Source of the DNA: Leifsonia sp. 466MF
GTDB taxonomy: Bacteria; Actinomycetota; Actinomycetes; Actinomycetales; Microbacteriaceae
NCBI RefSeq assembly: GCF_900100265.1
Contig: NZ_LT629696.1
Span: forward strand, 2,790,001-2,854,000
Reading direction: 5' to 3'
DNA length: 64,000 nucleotides
Below the pieces are notes generated by a model. That model was given only the letters and a program-made list of their open reading frames with translations, was not told where the DNA came from and did no database searches. The number at the start of each line of letters is the position of its first letter. Position 1 is the stretch's first letter. Shown here piece after piece: positions 1 to 8,793 of the stretch. The position numbers were made by a program, and so were the translations under genes.

Positions 1-1019
1 TTCATGCCGTAGATGCCGGCGATGAGCGACGGCGCGAACAGGATGGCCGCCCACGAGGAGATCTTCTTGACCTCTTCGCCCTGCCGGTTGCTGGAGTGCG
101 CCAACCGCGTCATCTCCTCGTTCTGCCGTTCGGAGACGAGGGTCGAGTTCACCGTCAGGATGTCGCGCAGCAGGTAGCGGAACCCGTCGACGCGCTCGTT
201 GACCTGCGTGAGGTGGTCGGCGACGTCGCGGAGCCGGCGTTCGAGCTCCTGCGTCACGCCGTACTTCACGGAGCCGCGCTCGAGCGCCAGCATGACCGCC
301 GAGAGGGGATGCGTCGCCCGCTGGAAGTCGATGACCTCCCGGGACAGCTCGTAGATGCGTCGGGAGACCAGGGCGTCCCCGCCGAACACCTGCGTCTCGA
401 TCTCGTCGATGTCGTTGGCGAGACCCGCGACGACCGGGCTGTACGCATCCACGACCGCGTCGATGATCGCATAGAGGATGGCCTGCGGCCCGAGTGCGAG
501 CAGCTCCGGCTCGCTCTCCATCCTCTGCCGGACGTGCGAGAGGTCCGGCGACTCGCTGTGGCGGACCGTGATGACGAAGTTGCGTCCGACGAAGAGGTGC
601 AGCTCGCCGAAGTCGACCTCCTCCGGCACGTCCAGGTAGTTCGCCGCCTTGAGCACCACGAACAGGACGGTGTCGTAGCGCTCCAGCTTGGGGCGCTGGT
701 GGGCGACGATGGCGTCCTCGATCGCCAGCGGGTGGAGGTTGAACTCCTCCGACAGCGACAGCAGCTCCTGCTCGCTCGGCCGGTAGAGGCCGATCCAGGC
801 GACCCCACCCGGGGTGCGATCGAGCGCCGCGTAGGTCTCGGCGAGAGACGTCGGGGAGGCGACGCGGACGCCGTCGGCGTAGATCGCGCTGTCCACCATG
901 CTGCGCCGACCCGAGGGCGTCTCGACCGGCGAGGTCGCGACGGCCGGAGAGGGAGGCTCGACCCGGCGGGTGCGCGTCACGAAGGGCATCGGGATGCCGC
1001 GTCGGTTCTGGTTGGCCAT
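1..1019 (-). CDS. corA: CorA-type magnesium/cobalt channel (3' end outside window)
   Basis: Divalent-cation channel of the cell membrane, CorA/MIT family. The start is the ATG at 1019-1017, and about 339 residues are visible before the window edge. They form the cytoplasmic funnel domain and the first transmembrane helix. The last readable codons give GIYGMN, the selectivity-loop signature of the family, so only the second helix and the C-terminal tail are missing. The first 40 residues are Arg/Pro-rich and look variable. The gene stands alone and points out of the window. The family is certain; Mg2+ as substrate is inferred from the family. Confidence 0.93.
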   Translation of the reverse strand, partial: MANQNRRGIPMPFVTRTRRVEPPSPAVATSPVETPSGRRSMVDSAIYADGVRVASPTSLAETYAALDRTPGGVAWIGLYRPSEQELLSLSEEFNLHPLAIEDAIVAHQRPKLERYDTVLFVVLKAANYLDVPEEVDFGELHLFVGRNFVITVRHSESPDLSHVRQRMESEPELLALGPQAILYAIIDAVVDAYSPVVAGLANDIDEIETQVFGGDALVSRRIYELSREVIDFQRATHPLSAVMLALERGSVKYGVTQELERRLRDVADHLTQVNERVDGFRYLLRDILTVNSTLVSERQNEEMTRLAHSSNRQGEEVKKISSWAAILFAPSLIAGIYGM

Positions 1020-1194
1020 AAGTCACCTCCGTGGTCCGGACGACGTCGAGTCGACACGAGTTCAGGACGGCCCGAGGGGCCACCTAACTGTACGCTCGCG
1101 AACCCTCCGGACGCTGGACACGGAGGTCGCCCGCGCCTGGGCGCACGCCATCCACCTCCCTTTCGCGCCGATCCGCCGATCTCGCGACGGATAC

Positions 1195-1237
1195 GCCTCC
1201 CTTTCGTGCGCGGGACAGGCCGAGAGAGAAGGGAGGC
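1195..1237 (-). terminator. Possible weak terminator in the corA-GT4 gap
   Basis: The 332-bp gap 1020-1351 has no credible gene. The only structure I see is a 9-bp inverted repeat, GCCTCCCTT at 1195-1203 and AAGGGAGGC at 1229-1237, with a 25-base loop. It lies downstream of the leftward glycosyltransferase gene. The long loop and missing U-tract make it a weak candidate. Confidence 0.3.
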
Positions 1238-1351
1238 GATCAGCACGCACTGCTCGGCGCGTCGCGAGGAACGGAGGACAGAGTGGGGCTCCGATGGCCG
1301 GCCGACCTCCGTTTCGGCGGGCGGACGGACGGCAGATCGAGCGCTCCGCCG

Positions 1352-2485
1352 TCACCGGACCGCCGTCGCGGTCACCGCGCTCAGGATCACGCGCTCGTAG
1401 TGGCGCGTCAGCTCGCCGCACACGACATCCCAGCTGCGTCCGAGCACGGCGCGGCGTCCGGCCTCCCCCATGCGGCGACGCAAGGCGCCGTCGCGGACGA
1501 GCATCGAGACGGCTGCGCGCAGGGCGCGGTCGTCCGACGGGCGGAATAGCAGTCCGTCCACGCCGTGCTCGACGAGGTCGATCGGGCCGCCCGCGCGCGG
1601 CGCGACCACCGGGAGCCCGGACGCGTGGGCCTCCTGAACCGTCTGGCCGAACGTCTCCTCGGATCCGGTGTGCGCGAAGACGTCGAAGGCGGCGTAGGCG
1701 GCGGCGAGATCCTCGCCGCCGAGCCGGCCGAGCCAGGTCACCGGGATGCCGCGGAGCTCGCGGGCGACGGCGTCGCGCGACGGGCCGTCCCCGACGATCG
1801 CGAGCGACACACTCCCGATCCCGCGGAGCGCGCGCAGCCGCTCCACCTGCTTCTCCGGGGCGATGCGGCCGACGTACCCGACGACGGTCTCGCCGTCCGG
1901 CGACAGGCGCTCCCGCAGAGCGGCCGCCGCCGACGTTCTCCTCTTATTGGGGTGGTACCGCACCAGGTCGACGCCGCGTCCCCAGCGGGCGACCCGCGTG
2001 ACGCCGGCCGTGCGGAGGTCGTACTCGCTCGCCGCCGACGGCGCCAGCGTCAGGTCGGCGCCCTCGTGGACCCAGCGGACGTACTTCCAGGCGATGGCCG
2101 AGGTGACGCCCAGCCCGTTGCGGCGCGCGAAGCCGGCGACGTCCGTCTGGTAGATCGCGACGGACGGCACACCCATCCGGTTGGCCGCCGCGATCGCCTG
2201 CGCCCCCAGGAAGAACGGCGAGGCGGCGTGCAGCACATCGGGGCCGAAGCCGGCAAGGATGCGCTGCACCTGCGGGCTCGGCAGCCCGACCGGGAACTGG
2301 CGGTACGCGACCGACGGCACCTGGTGGATGCGGAACCCGTTGTACTCCGCCGGCGCCCCCGCGTCCGGGCAGATCACGATCGCCTCGTGCCCCTCGGCCG
2401 CCAGATGGTCGAGCACCCGCAGCACACTCGTCGTGACCCCGTTGACTGTGGGGAGGAAGCTCTCGCTGACCACCGCGACCCGCAT
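1352..2485 (-). CDS. Glycosyltransferase family 4, probable GDP-mannose alpha-mannosyltransferase
   Basis: Retaining GT-B glycosyltransferase of 377 residues. The N-terminus carries the SESFLPTVNGVTTS motif typical of actinobacterial MgtA/PimB-like enzymes that transfer mannose from GDP-mannose to lipid acceptors. The C-terminal half has the EX7E donor-binding motif (EETFGQTVQE) followed by GLPVVAPRAGG. It acts on the cytoplasmic face of the membrane. It is divergent from a mannose-1-phosphate guanylyltransferase that makes GDP-mannose, which supports the donor. The ATG at 2485 has no Shine-Dalgarno but sits six bases after a TAGCGT -10 box, so the message is probably leaderless. The family is sure; the acceptor is unknown. 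Confidence 0.85.
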   Translation of the reverse strand: MRVAVVSESFLPTVNGVTTSVLRVLDHLAAEGHEAIVICPDAGAPAEYNGFRIHQVPSVAYRQFPVGLPSPQVQRILAGFGPDVLHAASPFFLGAQAIAAANRMGVPSVAIYQTDVAGFARRNGLGVTSAIAWKYVRWVHEGADLTLAPSAASEYDLRTAGVTRVARWGRGVDLVRYHPNKRRTSAAAALRERLSPDGETVVGYVGRIAPEKQVERLRALRGIGSVSLAIVGDGPSRDAVARELRGIPVTWLGRLGGEDLAAAYAAFDVFAHTGSEETFGQTVQEAHASGLPVVAPRAGGPIDLVEHGVDGLLFRPSDDRALRAAVSMLVRDGALRRRMGEAGRRAVLGRSWDVVCGELTRHYERVILSAVTATAVR

Positions 2486-2491
2486 GACGCC

Positions 2492-2497
2492 ACGCTA
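2492..2497 (-). promoter_or_regulatory. -10 box of leaderless GT4 transcript
   Basis: TAGCGT on the minus strand (2497-2492) is followed by exactly six bases and then the GT4 ATG. Transcription would therefore begin at or next to the start codon. There is no Shine-Dalgarno alternative. I see no convincing -35 box. Confidence 0.5.
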
Positions 2498-2547
2498 GGC
2501 GGCGCCGGTGTCGTCACCGTGAACAGCCGGTGTCCGGCGACGCTCGC

Positions 2548-2553
2548 TATCCT
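2548..2553 (+). promoter_or_regulatory. -10 box of leaderless manC transcript
   Basis: TATCCT lies six bases before the ATG at 2560, the same geometry as the divergent GT4 promoter. It selects the ATG at 2560 over the in-frame ATG at 2530, which would lie upstream of the inferred transcription start. Confidence 0.5.
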
Positions 2554-2559
2554 TTCGGC

Positions 2560-3699
2560 ATGACTCAGAAGCGCAGGATCACACAGGGCCCGCCCATCGA
2601 GCGCTTCTACAGCGTGATCCCGGCCGGCGGCATCGGCTCGCGGCTGTGGCCCCTGTCGCGGGCGGACGCCCCGAAGTTCCTGCACGACCTCACCGGCTCC
2701 GGCCAGACGCTTCTCCGCGATACCTGGGACCGCGTCGCCCCCCTGTCAGGCGAGCAGCGCATCATGGTCGTCACGGGCCGCGCCCACCGCGCCGCCGTCG
2801 AGCAGCAGCTGCCGTCGCTCACCGACCCGAACGTCGTGCTGGAGTCCGAGCCGCGCGATTCCACCGCGGCCATCGGCCTCGCCGCCGCCATCCTGGAGCG
2901 CCGCGAGCCCGGCGTGATCATCGGCTCGTTCGCCGCGGACCACGTGATCAACAACCTCCCGCTGTTCCAGTCGGCCGTGCGCGAGGCGGCCGCCTCTGCG
3001 CGCGCGGGCTACATCACGACCATCGGCATCCAGCCGACGGAGCCTGCCGTCGGGTTCGGCTACATCCACTACGGCGAGCGGCTCGAGATCGCCGGTGCCC
3101 CCAGCGCGCTGGCCGTCGACTCCTTCAAGGAGAAGCCGGACCTGCAGACCGCCGAGCGCTACCTGGCGAACGGCTCGTACCTGTGGAACGCGAGCATGTT
3201 CATCTCGCGGGCCGACAAGCTGCTGGAGGAGATCGGCCGCAACAAGCCGAAGCTGCTCGCCGGACTGCTCGAGCTGGCGGAGGCGTGGGACGACCCCGCG
3301 ACCCGCGGCCCCGCCGTCGACCGGATCTGGCCGGAGCTCGAGAAGATCGCTATCGACTACACGGTCGCGGAGCCCGCGGCCGCGGCCGGGCGGCTTGCCG
3401 TCATCCCCGGCTACTTCGACTGGGACGACGTCGGCGACTTCGCGTCGCTCGCGAAGCTCAACTCGGGCGGCCGCAAGTCGGACCTCGCCATCCTCGGCGA
3501 GAACGCCCGGGTGCTGTCCGACTCGTCGAGCGGCATCGTGGTGAGTCAGAGCAAGCGGGTGATCAGCCTCATCGGCGTCAAGGACATCGTCGTCGTCGAC
3601 ACCCCAGATGCGCTGCTCGTCACCACGAGCGAGAACGCGCAGCGGGTGAAGGCCGTGGTGGATGCGCTGAAGATCACCGGATCCACCGACGTCCTTTAG
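2560..3699 (+). CDS. manC: Mannose-1-phosphate guanylyltransferase
   Basis: Makes GDP-mannose from mannose 1-phosphate and GTP in the cytoplasm for mannolipid and glycoconjugate synthesis. The 379-residue protein has the nucleotidyltransferase signature AGGIGSRLWPLSR followed by PKFLHDL, the sugar-binding FKEKPD motif, and WNASMF in mid-protein. It is the short, monofunctional form without a C-terminal mannose-6-phosphate isomerase domain. The start at 2560 is chosen from the leaderless promoter. The divergent glycosyltransferase is the likely consumer of the product. Confidence 0.88.
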   Translation: MTQKRRITQGPPIERFYSVIPAGGIGSRLWPLSRADAPKFLHDLTGSGQTLLRDTWDRVAPLSGEQRIMVVTGRAHRAAVEQQLPSLTDPNVVLESEPRDSTAAIGLAAAILERREPGVIIGSFAADHVINNLPLFQSAVREAAASARAGYITTIGIQPTEPAVGFGYIHYGERLEIAGAPSALAVDSFKEKPDLQTAERYLANGSYLWNASMFISRADKLLEEIGRNKPKLLAGLLELAEAWDDPATRGPAVDRIWPELEKIAIDYTVAEPAAAAGRLAVIPGYFDWDDVGDFASLAKLNSGGRKSDLAILGENARVLSDSSSGIVVSQSKRVISLIGVKDIVVVDTPDALLVTTSENAQRVKAVVDALKITGSTDVL

Positions 3700-3731
3700 T
3701 CGGTCAGTCAGTCAGTCAGTCGACGACCGAC
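3699..3731. repeat. GTCA microsatellite inside a hairpin between convergent genes
   Basis: GTCA is repeated 4.75 times at 3703-3721. A 7-bp inverted repeat, GTCGGTC at 3699-3705 and GACCGAC at 3725-3731, encloses it. The stop of the small minus-strand gene (3718-3716) lies in the tract, and the manC stop abuts it. It may serve as a weak bidirectional terminator. Confidence 0.5.
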
Positions 3732-3940
3732 GGTCCGTTCTGCACCTCGTGCACCAGCCGCGAGACCTCCTCCTGCGGAAGCTGGATGCCCGCCTCGTCG
3801 AGCCGCTGTTTCAGCAGCCGCTCGCTGTCCTCGGAGCCCCGCAGCTGCATGTCCGCGCGGACCTGCTCGACGATGCCGGCGACCTTGCTCTCGTCCGTCG
3901 CGTCGGTGCTTCCCTGCATGATCGGTTCGTCCTGTGTCAT
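3716..3940 (-). CDS. Small acidic hypothetical protein
   Basis: A 74-residue soluble protein with no signal peptide or membrane segment. It is acidic and helix-favouring, with a central heptad-like stretch that suggests a short coiled coil. I do not recognise a family. Codon bias matches its neighbours, and start and stop are plausible between manC (convergent) and the sdh operon (divergent). It could be a small stress-type or scaffold protein; no function is assigned. Confidence 0.55.
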   Translation of the reverse strand: MTQDEPIMQGSTDATDESKVAGIVEQVRADMQLRGSEDSERLLKQRLDEAGIQLPQEEVSRLVHEVQNGPSVVD

Positions 3941-3983
3941 GGCGTGGACGGTACGCCCGGCCGATCCCGGCGTACAGGGCGGG

Positions 3984-4003
3984 TTATCTCGACATCGAGA
4001 TAA
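3984..4003. promoter_or_regulatory. Perfect 20-bp palindromic operator upstream of sdhC
   Basis: TTATCTCGACATCGAGATAA consists of two 9-bp arms around a 2-bp centre. It lies 98 bp upstream of the sdhC start and about 40 bp upstream of a TAGACT -10-like box (4043-4048). It is long and perfect enough to be a dimeric regulator site. I recall similar TCTYGAcATCRAGA palindromes near actinobacterial TCA-cycle genes, but the regulator is not identified here. Confidence 0.6.
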
Positions 4004-4101
4004 CTGAGGTCACCCTAAGAGGCGGCTGGACCCCACCCGGCATAGACTGGCGCTGCGCTCACCGCGCCGCATCAGCGATCAGCAACCAGGGAGGGTTGTC
4101 C

Positions 4102-4518
4102 GTGTCAGACCAAGCGACAGGGACCCTGCAGCCGGCCAAGACCCGGCCCGGCGGAACTCTGTACCGTGGCCGTGAGGGGATGTGGTCGTGGGTCCTCCAC
4201 CGCATCACCGGCGTCGCCATCTTCTTCTTCCTTCTCGTCCACATCCTGGACACGTCGCTCATCCGCGTGAGCCCCGAGGCCTACAACGCGGTGATCGGCA
4301 CCTACAAGAACCCGATCATGGGACTCGGCGAGATCGCCCTCGTCGCGGCCATCGTGTTCCACGCCTTCAACGGCATCCGCATCATCCTGATCGACTTCTG
4401 GAGCAAGGGCGTCAAGTACCAGAAGGTCATGTTCTGGATCGTCATCGCGCTGTGGGTGATCCTGATGGCCGGCTTCGTGCCCGTCCAGCTCGTCCACATC
4501 TTCTCGGAGGTGAACTGA
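4102..4518 (+). CDS. sdhC: Succinate dehydrogenase cytochrome b556 subunit
   Basis: Membrane anchor of complex II. The protein has 138 residues and three transmembrane helices. SWVLHRITG precedes helix 1, and HAFNGIRIILID carries the His/Gly/Arg/Asp pattern around a haem ligand and the quinone site. The GTG at 4102 is chosen because GGGAGGG (4089-4095) sits seven bases upstream. The TTG at 4096 is too close to that site, and an upstream ATG at 3934 would overlap the palindrome. sdhD begins one base after the stop. First gene of sdhCDAB. Confidence 0.92.
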   Translation: MSDQATGTLQPAKTRPGGTLYRGREGMWSWVLHRITGVAIFFFLLVHILDTSLIRVSPEAYNAVIGTYKNPIMGLGEIALVAAIVFHAFNGIRIILIDFWSKGVKYQKVMFWIVIALWVILMAGFVPVQLVHIFSEVN

Positions 4519-4519
4519 C

Positions 4520-4963
4520 GTGACGACCATCGAGGCGCCGCGCACCCCCGCAGCCCGATCCTCCCGCGGCAAGAACTGGGAGAAGTGGGGCTGGATCTAC
4601 ATGCGGTTCTCGGGCGTCCTGCTCGTGATCCTCATCTTCGGCCACCTGCTGATCAACCTCGTCCTCGGCGACGGCGTCAAGCAGATCGACTTCGCCTTCG
4701 TCGCCGGCAAGTACGCCACGCCGTTCTGGCAGGTCTGGGACCTCCTGATGCTGTGGCTCGCCCTGATCCACGGCGGCAACGGGATGCGGACGCTCATCAA
4801 CGACTACGCCTACAACCGGGTGGTCAACCGCATCCTCAAGTGGGCCGTCCTCGCCGCGGTCGTCGTGCTGATCGTGCTCGGAACGCTCGTGATCTTCACG
4901 TTCGACCCGTGCCCGGCCGGCGCCGCGGCCTCCGACCTGCCGTCCTTCTGCCCGGCACGCTGA
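4520..4963 (+). CDS. sdhD: Succinate dehydrogenase membrane anchor subunit
   Basis: Second membrane anchor of complex II, 147 residues with three transmembrane helices. The HGGNGMRTLINDY motif mirrors the SdhC haem/quinone motif (His-x3-Gly-x-Arg-x4-Asp). It starts at a GTG just after the sdhC stop, so the two are translationally coupled. The C-terminus is Cys/Pro-rich (DPCPAG through SFCPAR), which is unusual for the family and may be periplasmic. Confidence 0.92.
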   Translation: MTTIEAPRTPAARSSRGKNWEKWGWIYMRFSGVLLVILIFGHLLINLVLGDGVKQIDFAFVAGKYATPFWQVWDLLMLWLALIHGGNGMRTLINDYAYNRVVNRILKWAVLAAVVVLIVLGTLVIFTFDPCPAGAAASDLPSFCPAR

Positions 4964-4984
4964 TCCTTCGACAACGGAAGACCT

Positions 4985-6787
4985 GTGACAACAGAAGCTA
5001 CTGAATCCACCGTCATCGACGGCGTCCACTACCACGAGTTCGACATCGTCATCGTCGGAGCCGGAGGCGCCGGCATGCGCGCGGCGATCGAAGCGGGGCC
5101 TCACGCCCGCACCGCCGTCATCTCGAAGCTCTACCCGACGCGCTCCCACACGGGTGCGGCGCAGGGAGGCATGGCCGCCGCCCTCGCGAACGTCGAGGAG
5201 GACAGCTGGGAGTGGCACACCTTCGACACCGTCAAGGGCGGCGACTACCTCGTCGACCAGGACGCGGCGGAGATCCTCGCCAAGGAGGCCATCGACGCGG
5301 TCATCGACCTCGAGAACATGGGCCTGCCGTTCAACCGCACGCCCGAGGGCAAGATCGACCAGCGCCGCTTCGGCGGCCACACCCGCGATCACGGCAAGGC
5401 TCCGGTCCGCCGGGCGTGCTACGCCGCCGACCGCACCGGCCACATGATCCTGCAGACGCTGTTCCAGAACTGCGTCAAGCTCGGCATCAACTTCTTCAAC
5501 GAGTTCTACGTGCTCGACGTGATCATGAACGAGGTCGACGGCGTCCCCCAGCCGGCCGGCGTCGTCGCGTACGAGCTGTCGACCGGAGAGCTGCACGTCT
5601 TCCACTCGAAGGCGATCATCTTCGCCACCGGCGGCTTCGGCAAGATCTTCAAGACCACCTCCAACGCCCACACCCTCACCGGTGACGGCGTCGGCATCAT
5701 CTGGCGCAAGGGCCTGCCCCTGGAGGACATGGAGTTCTTCCAGTTCCACCCGACCGGCCTCGCCGGCCTCGGCATCCTCCTCACCGAGGGCGCCCGAGGC
5801 GAGGGCGCCATCCTCCGCAACGCCTCCGGCGAGCGGTTCATGGAGCGCTACGCCCCCACGATCAAAGACCTCGCGCCGCGCGACATCGTCGCCCGCTGCA
5901 TGGTGCAGGAGGTCGCGGAGGGACGCGGCGCCGGCCCGCACAAGGACTACGTGCTGCTCGACTGCACGCACCTGGGCGCCGAGGTGCTGGAGACGAAGCT
6001 CCCCGACATCACCGAGTTCGCGCGCACCTACCTCGGCGTCGACCCGGTGGTCGAGCCCGTCCCGGTGATGCCGACCGCGCACTACGCGATGGGCGGCATC
6101 CCGACGAACACGGCCGCCGAGGTGCTGCGCGACAACACCACCGTCGTCCCCGGCCTCTACGCCGCGGGCGAGTGCGCCTGCGTGTCTGTGCACGGTTCGA
6201 ACCGTCTCGGCACCAACTCGCTGCTCGACATCAACGTCTTCGGCAAGCGCGCCGGCAACAACGCGGTGGAGTACATCAAGACCGCCGAGGCCGTCCCGCT
6301 GCCGGAGGACCCGGCCGGAGCCGTCCGCCGCATGATCGACGAACTGCGCACCTCCACGGGCACCGAGCGCATCGCCGCCATCCGCAAGGAGCTGCAGGAC
6401 GAGATGGACCGGAACGCCCAGGTGTTCCGCACCGACGAGTCGCTCTCCCAGGTCACGCAGACCATTCACGAGCTCCGCGACCGGTACCGCAACGTGCAGG
6501 TGCAGGACAAGGGCAAGCGCTACAACACCGACCTGCTGGAGGCCGTCGAGCTCGGCTTCCTGCTCGACCTCGCCGAGGTCGTCGTCTACTCCGCGCGCAA
6601 CCGCAAGGAGTCGCGCGGAGGCCACATGCGCGACGACTTCCCGAAGCGCGACGACGAGAACTACATGAAGCACACGATGGCCTACCTCACCGGCGACCCG
6701 CACTCGTCGGACGCGGCAGACCACATCACGCTCGACTGGAAGCCCGTCGTCGTGACCCGCTACCAGCCGATGGAGAGGAAGTACTGA
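4985..6787 (+). CDS. sdhA: Succinate dehydrogenase flavoprotein subunit
   Basis: Oxidises succinate to fumarate at covalently bound FAD on the cytoplasmic side. The 600 residues include the Rossmann motif [18 protein letters not shown] near the N-terminus, the FAD-linking histidine in [10 protein letters not shown], the FQFHPTG and TEGARGEG active-site segments, and [13 protein letters not shown]. The GTG at 4985 follows GGAAGACCT. The stop overlaps the sdhB start as TGATG. Normal family length. Confidence 0.96.
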   Translation: MTTEATESTVIDGVHYHEFDIVIVGAGGAGMRAAIEAGPHARTAVISKLYPTRSHTGAAQGGMAAALANVEEDSWEWHTFDTVKGGDYLVDQDAAEILAKEAIDAVIDLENMGLPFNRTPEGKIDQRRFGGHTRDHGKAPVRRACYAADRTGHMILQTLFQNCVKLGINFFNEFYVLDVIMNEVDGVPQPAGVVAYELSTGELHVFHSKAIIFATGGFGKIFKTTSNAHTLTGDGVGIIWRKGLPLEDMEFFQFHPTGLAGLGILLTEGARGEGAILRNASGERFMERYAPTIKDLAPRDIVARCMVQEVAEGRGAGPHKDYVLLDCTHLGAEVLETKLPDITEFARTYLGVDPVVEPVPVMPTAHYAMGGIPTNTAAEVLRDNTTVVPGLYAAGECACVSVHGSNRLGTNSLLDINVFGKRAGNNAVEYIKTAEAVPLPEDPAGAVRRMIDELRTSTGTERIAAIRKELQDEMDRNAQVFRTDESLSQVTQTIHELRDRYRNVQVQDKGKRYNTDLLEAVELGFLLDLAEVVVYSARNRKESRGGHMRDDFPKRDDENYMKHTMAYLTGDPHSSDAADHITLDWKPVVVTRYQPMERKY

Positions 6788-7548
6788 TGTCGAACGCCGT
6801 GCTCGAGACTCCCCCCGCCCCCGAGGCCCCGGTCGAGTCGTTCACCGTCACGCTCATCATCCGCCGCTTCGACCCGGATGTGGACACGGAGCCGCGCTGG
6901 CAGGACTTCGACGTCGAGCTGTACCCGACCGATCGCATCCTGGACGCCCTCCACAAGATCAAGTGGGAGCAGGACGGCTCGCTGACCTTCCGCCGCTCGT
7001 GCGCGCACGGCATCTGCGGATCGGACGCCATGCGCATCAACGGCCGCAACCGTCTCGCCTGCAAGACGCTGATCAAGGACCTCGACATCTCGAAGCCGAT
7101 CTACGTCGAGGCGATCAAGGGCCTGCCGCTCGAGAAGGACCTCATCGTCGACATGGAGCCCTTCTTCGAGTCGTACCGCGAGGTGCAGCCGTTCCTCGTC
7201 GCGAACTCGAAGCCGGAGAAGGGCAAGGAGCGCATCCAGTCGGTCGCCGACCGGGCCCGCTTCGACGACACCACCAAGTGCATCCTCTGCGCCGCGTGCA
7301 CGTCGTCCTGCCCGGTGTTCTGGACGGACGGCCAGTACTTCGGCCCGGCCGCGATCGTCAACGCGCACCGTTTCATCTTCGACTCGCGCGACGACAACTC
7401 CCAGGTGCGCCTCGACATCCTCAACGACAAGGAGGGCGTGTGGCGCTGCCGCACGACCTTCAACTGCACCGACGCCTGCCCGCGCGGCATCCAGGTCACG
7501 CAGGCGATCGCCGAGGTGAAGCAGGCGATCATGCGCGGCCGTCCGTAG
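6787..7548 (+). CDS. sdhB: Succinate dehydrogenase iron-sulfur subunit
   Basis: Carries electrons from FAD to quinone through three Fe-S clusters. The 253 residues contain the [2Fe-2S] ligands in CAHGICGSD with a later Cys in RLAC, the [4Fe-4S] motif CILCAACTSSCP, and the [3Fe-4S] ligands in CRTTFNCTDACP. The last codons read IMRGRP. The 56 bp at 7484-7539 are repeated exactly at 8794-8849, where the copy ends IMRGKA. This suggests the original 3' end was displaced by an insertion. Confidence 0.96.
   Translation: MSNAVLETPPAPEAPVESFTVTLIIRRFDPDVDTEPRWQDFDVELYPTDRILDALHKIKWEQDGSLTFRRSCAHGICGSDAMRINGRNRLACKTLIKDLDISKPIYVEAIKGLPLEKDLIVDMEPFFESYREVQPFLVANSKPEKGKERIQSVADRARFDDTTKCILCAACTSSCPVFWTDGQYFGPAAIVNAHRFIFDSRDDNSQVRLDILNDKEGVWRCRTTFNCTDACPRGIQVTQAIAEVKQAIMRGRP
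7484..7539 (+). repeat. 56-bp direct repeat, copy 1 (inside sdhB 3' end)
   Basis: Identical to 8794-8849. It encodes the SdhB segment GIQVTQAIAEVKQAIMRG. The two copies are 1310 bp apart and bound a segment with two small genes and a yihY relic. Confidence 0.95.
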
Positions 7549-7568
7549 ACCGCCACTCATCCCGACTC

Positions 7569-7600
7569 CGAGCCCCGAGCGCACCCGCGTCCGGGGCTCG
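7569..7600 (+). terminator. Terminator hairpin after sdhB
   Basis: A 9-bp stem, CGAGCCCCG at 7569-7577 and CGGGGCTCG at 7592-7600, with a 14-base loop, 21 bases after the sdhB stop. No U-tract, as usual in high-GC actinobacteria. Confidence 0.6.
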
Positions 7601-7685
7601 CGTCATATCCGGGGTGCTTTGCCGTCTATAAGTAATGACGACTGCCGAGGCCGGCCCTTGCCGCACCCTACCCGAATGGAAGACC

Positions 7686-8066
7686 ATGCCCGCTGCACAC
7701 GACTTCATCCTGCTGGGTGACCACGACGCTGGACGACGTCTGGTCGCGTCCGCCCTGGAGGCGCAGGGATTCTTGGTCTCAGCAACGCCGAGAGGCGGAC
7801 TGCTCGCGAAGCGCGGGAGCATCGGGATGACCTTGCTCTTGGGCGCGCTGGCCGGCAGCAAGTTTCAAGTGACGTTCCTCGTCGAGTTAATGGTGGACGC
7901 CGAGAGTCACCTGGTGGCACGCCTGAACCGCGACATGACGGCGGGGGCACTCAAGGGCGGCGCTGTCGGAGCGGCCAAGGTCAACAGGGCGTTCCAGGAA
8001 ACGGCGAACGCCATCCACTCGGCACTACAGCGCGCCGGCGTCCTCGCCGTCAGCGTCGCCCGTTAG
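7686..8066 (+). CDS. Hypothetical protein in the sdhB-yihY insertion
   Basis: A 126-residue protein I cannot place in a named family. It has a hydrophobic Gly-rich stretch in the middle (GMTLLLGALAG) and an amphipathic C-terminal helix. The ATG at 7686 is preferred because GGAAG precedes it by seven bases; an in-frame ATG at 7635 lacks a site. A TATAAG box at 7627-7632 may be its -10. The next gene follows by eight bases, so the two probably form an operon. Both lie between the 56-bp repeats and may have arrived together. Confidence 0.6.
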   Translation: MPAAHDFILLGDHDAGRRLVASALEAQGFLVSATPRGGLLAKRGSIGMTLLLGALAGSKFQVTFLVELMVDAESHLVARLNRDMTAGALKGGAVGAAKVNRAFQETANAIHSALQRAGVLAVSVAR

Positions 8067-8074
8067 GAGACACC

Positions 8075-8419
8075 ATGAGCACTGTCGATCAGCACCGACA
8101 GCACGTCCAGCAGCCGCCGCGGCCGGTTCATCCGCCATACCCGCCGTATATCTATGGCGCCGCACCGGCGGGGACGAACGTCCTGGCGGTCGTCTCGCTC
8201 GTCACGGCATTCGTGTTTCCGATCGCGGCCGTGATCTGCGGGCACATCGCTTTCGGCCAGATCAAACGCACCGGCGAGAACGGCCGCGGACTCGCGCTGG
8301 CCGGCGTGATCGTCGGCTACTGCTTCCTCGCGCTGGGCCTCCTCTTTGGTCTCCTGTACGCGGTGGTTATCGCTATCGGCATCGCTGCAAGCGTGGCCGA
8401 CCCCTCCTTGGCCACCTGA
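8075..8419 (+). CDS. DUF4190-domain membrane protein
   Basis: A 114-residue membrane protein. About 30 Pro/Tyr/His-rich N-terminal residues are followed by two transmembrane helices flanking the loop GHIAFGQIKRTGENGRG, the hallmark of DUF4190. The family is common in actinobacteria with no established function; many members are envelope or stress-associated. RBS GGAGA precedes the ATG. It follows the hypothetical gene in the repeat-bounded insertion. Confidence 0.75.
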   Translation: MSTVDQHRQHVQQPPRPVHPPYPPYIYGAAPAGTNVLAVVSLVTAFVFPIAAVICGHIAFGQIKRTGENGRGLALAGVIVGYCFLALGLLFGLLYAVVIAIGIAASVADPSLAT

Positions 8420-8473
8420 GCAGCCGGTAACCGCCCCTCTCCCGGCCTTAGACCCTCTCGCTAGTCTGGCGTC

Positions 8474-8792
8474 GTGGTCACTACTCCCCGTCCCTGGGTC
8501 GCACCCGACCCGGGATCCGCGGCAGGCTGGGCTTGTCTATCGCGAACGTATGGCTTCACGGCAATCCGCAGCTGTGCGACGCCTCGTCGCTCTGATCAAC
8601 CGCCCGTCCCGGGGCTCATCGGGACGGAGACCACGGCAGGCGTGATCAGGATTGAGCAGCTGGATGCGGCTTCCGCGTTGGGCTGGACCGGTGTCATCGC
8701 CGCAAATGGCCTGCTGGACTGCCATCGGCTGGCTGTACTACACATGGCAGGCGGTCCGCGCGGTTCGCGCTGAGCCGCGACACGACGAGCTA
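8474..8792 (+). pseudogene. Decayed, internally deleted copy of yihY
   Basis: The start region (TAGTCT, six bases, GTG at 8474) matches the promoter and start of the intact yihY at 8940-8952. After a large internal deletion, 8525-8790 aligns with about 9240-9505 of yihY: TGATCAACC, GGCTGGAC, GTGTCATCGCCG and GCATCGGCTGGCT-type blocks recur in order. Frame changes and substitutions (roughly a quarter of positions by eye) destroy the frame. It is joined directly to the second copy of the sdhB 3' end. Not functional. Confidence 0.8.
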
Positions 8793-8793
8793 G

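Noticed and set aside
3703..3721. GTCA microsatellite as a phase-variation switch
   Set aside because: It lies at the 3' ends of two genes. Changing the repeat number would not alter either start, and the small gene's stop stays at its first unit.
4442..6724. A 760-codon open frame on the minus strand across the sdh genes
   Set aside because: It is antisense to sdhA, whose motifs are complete. The translation is a Val/Asp/Leu/Arg-rich pattern typical of the mirrored frame of high-GC genes.
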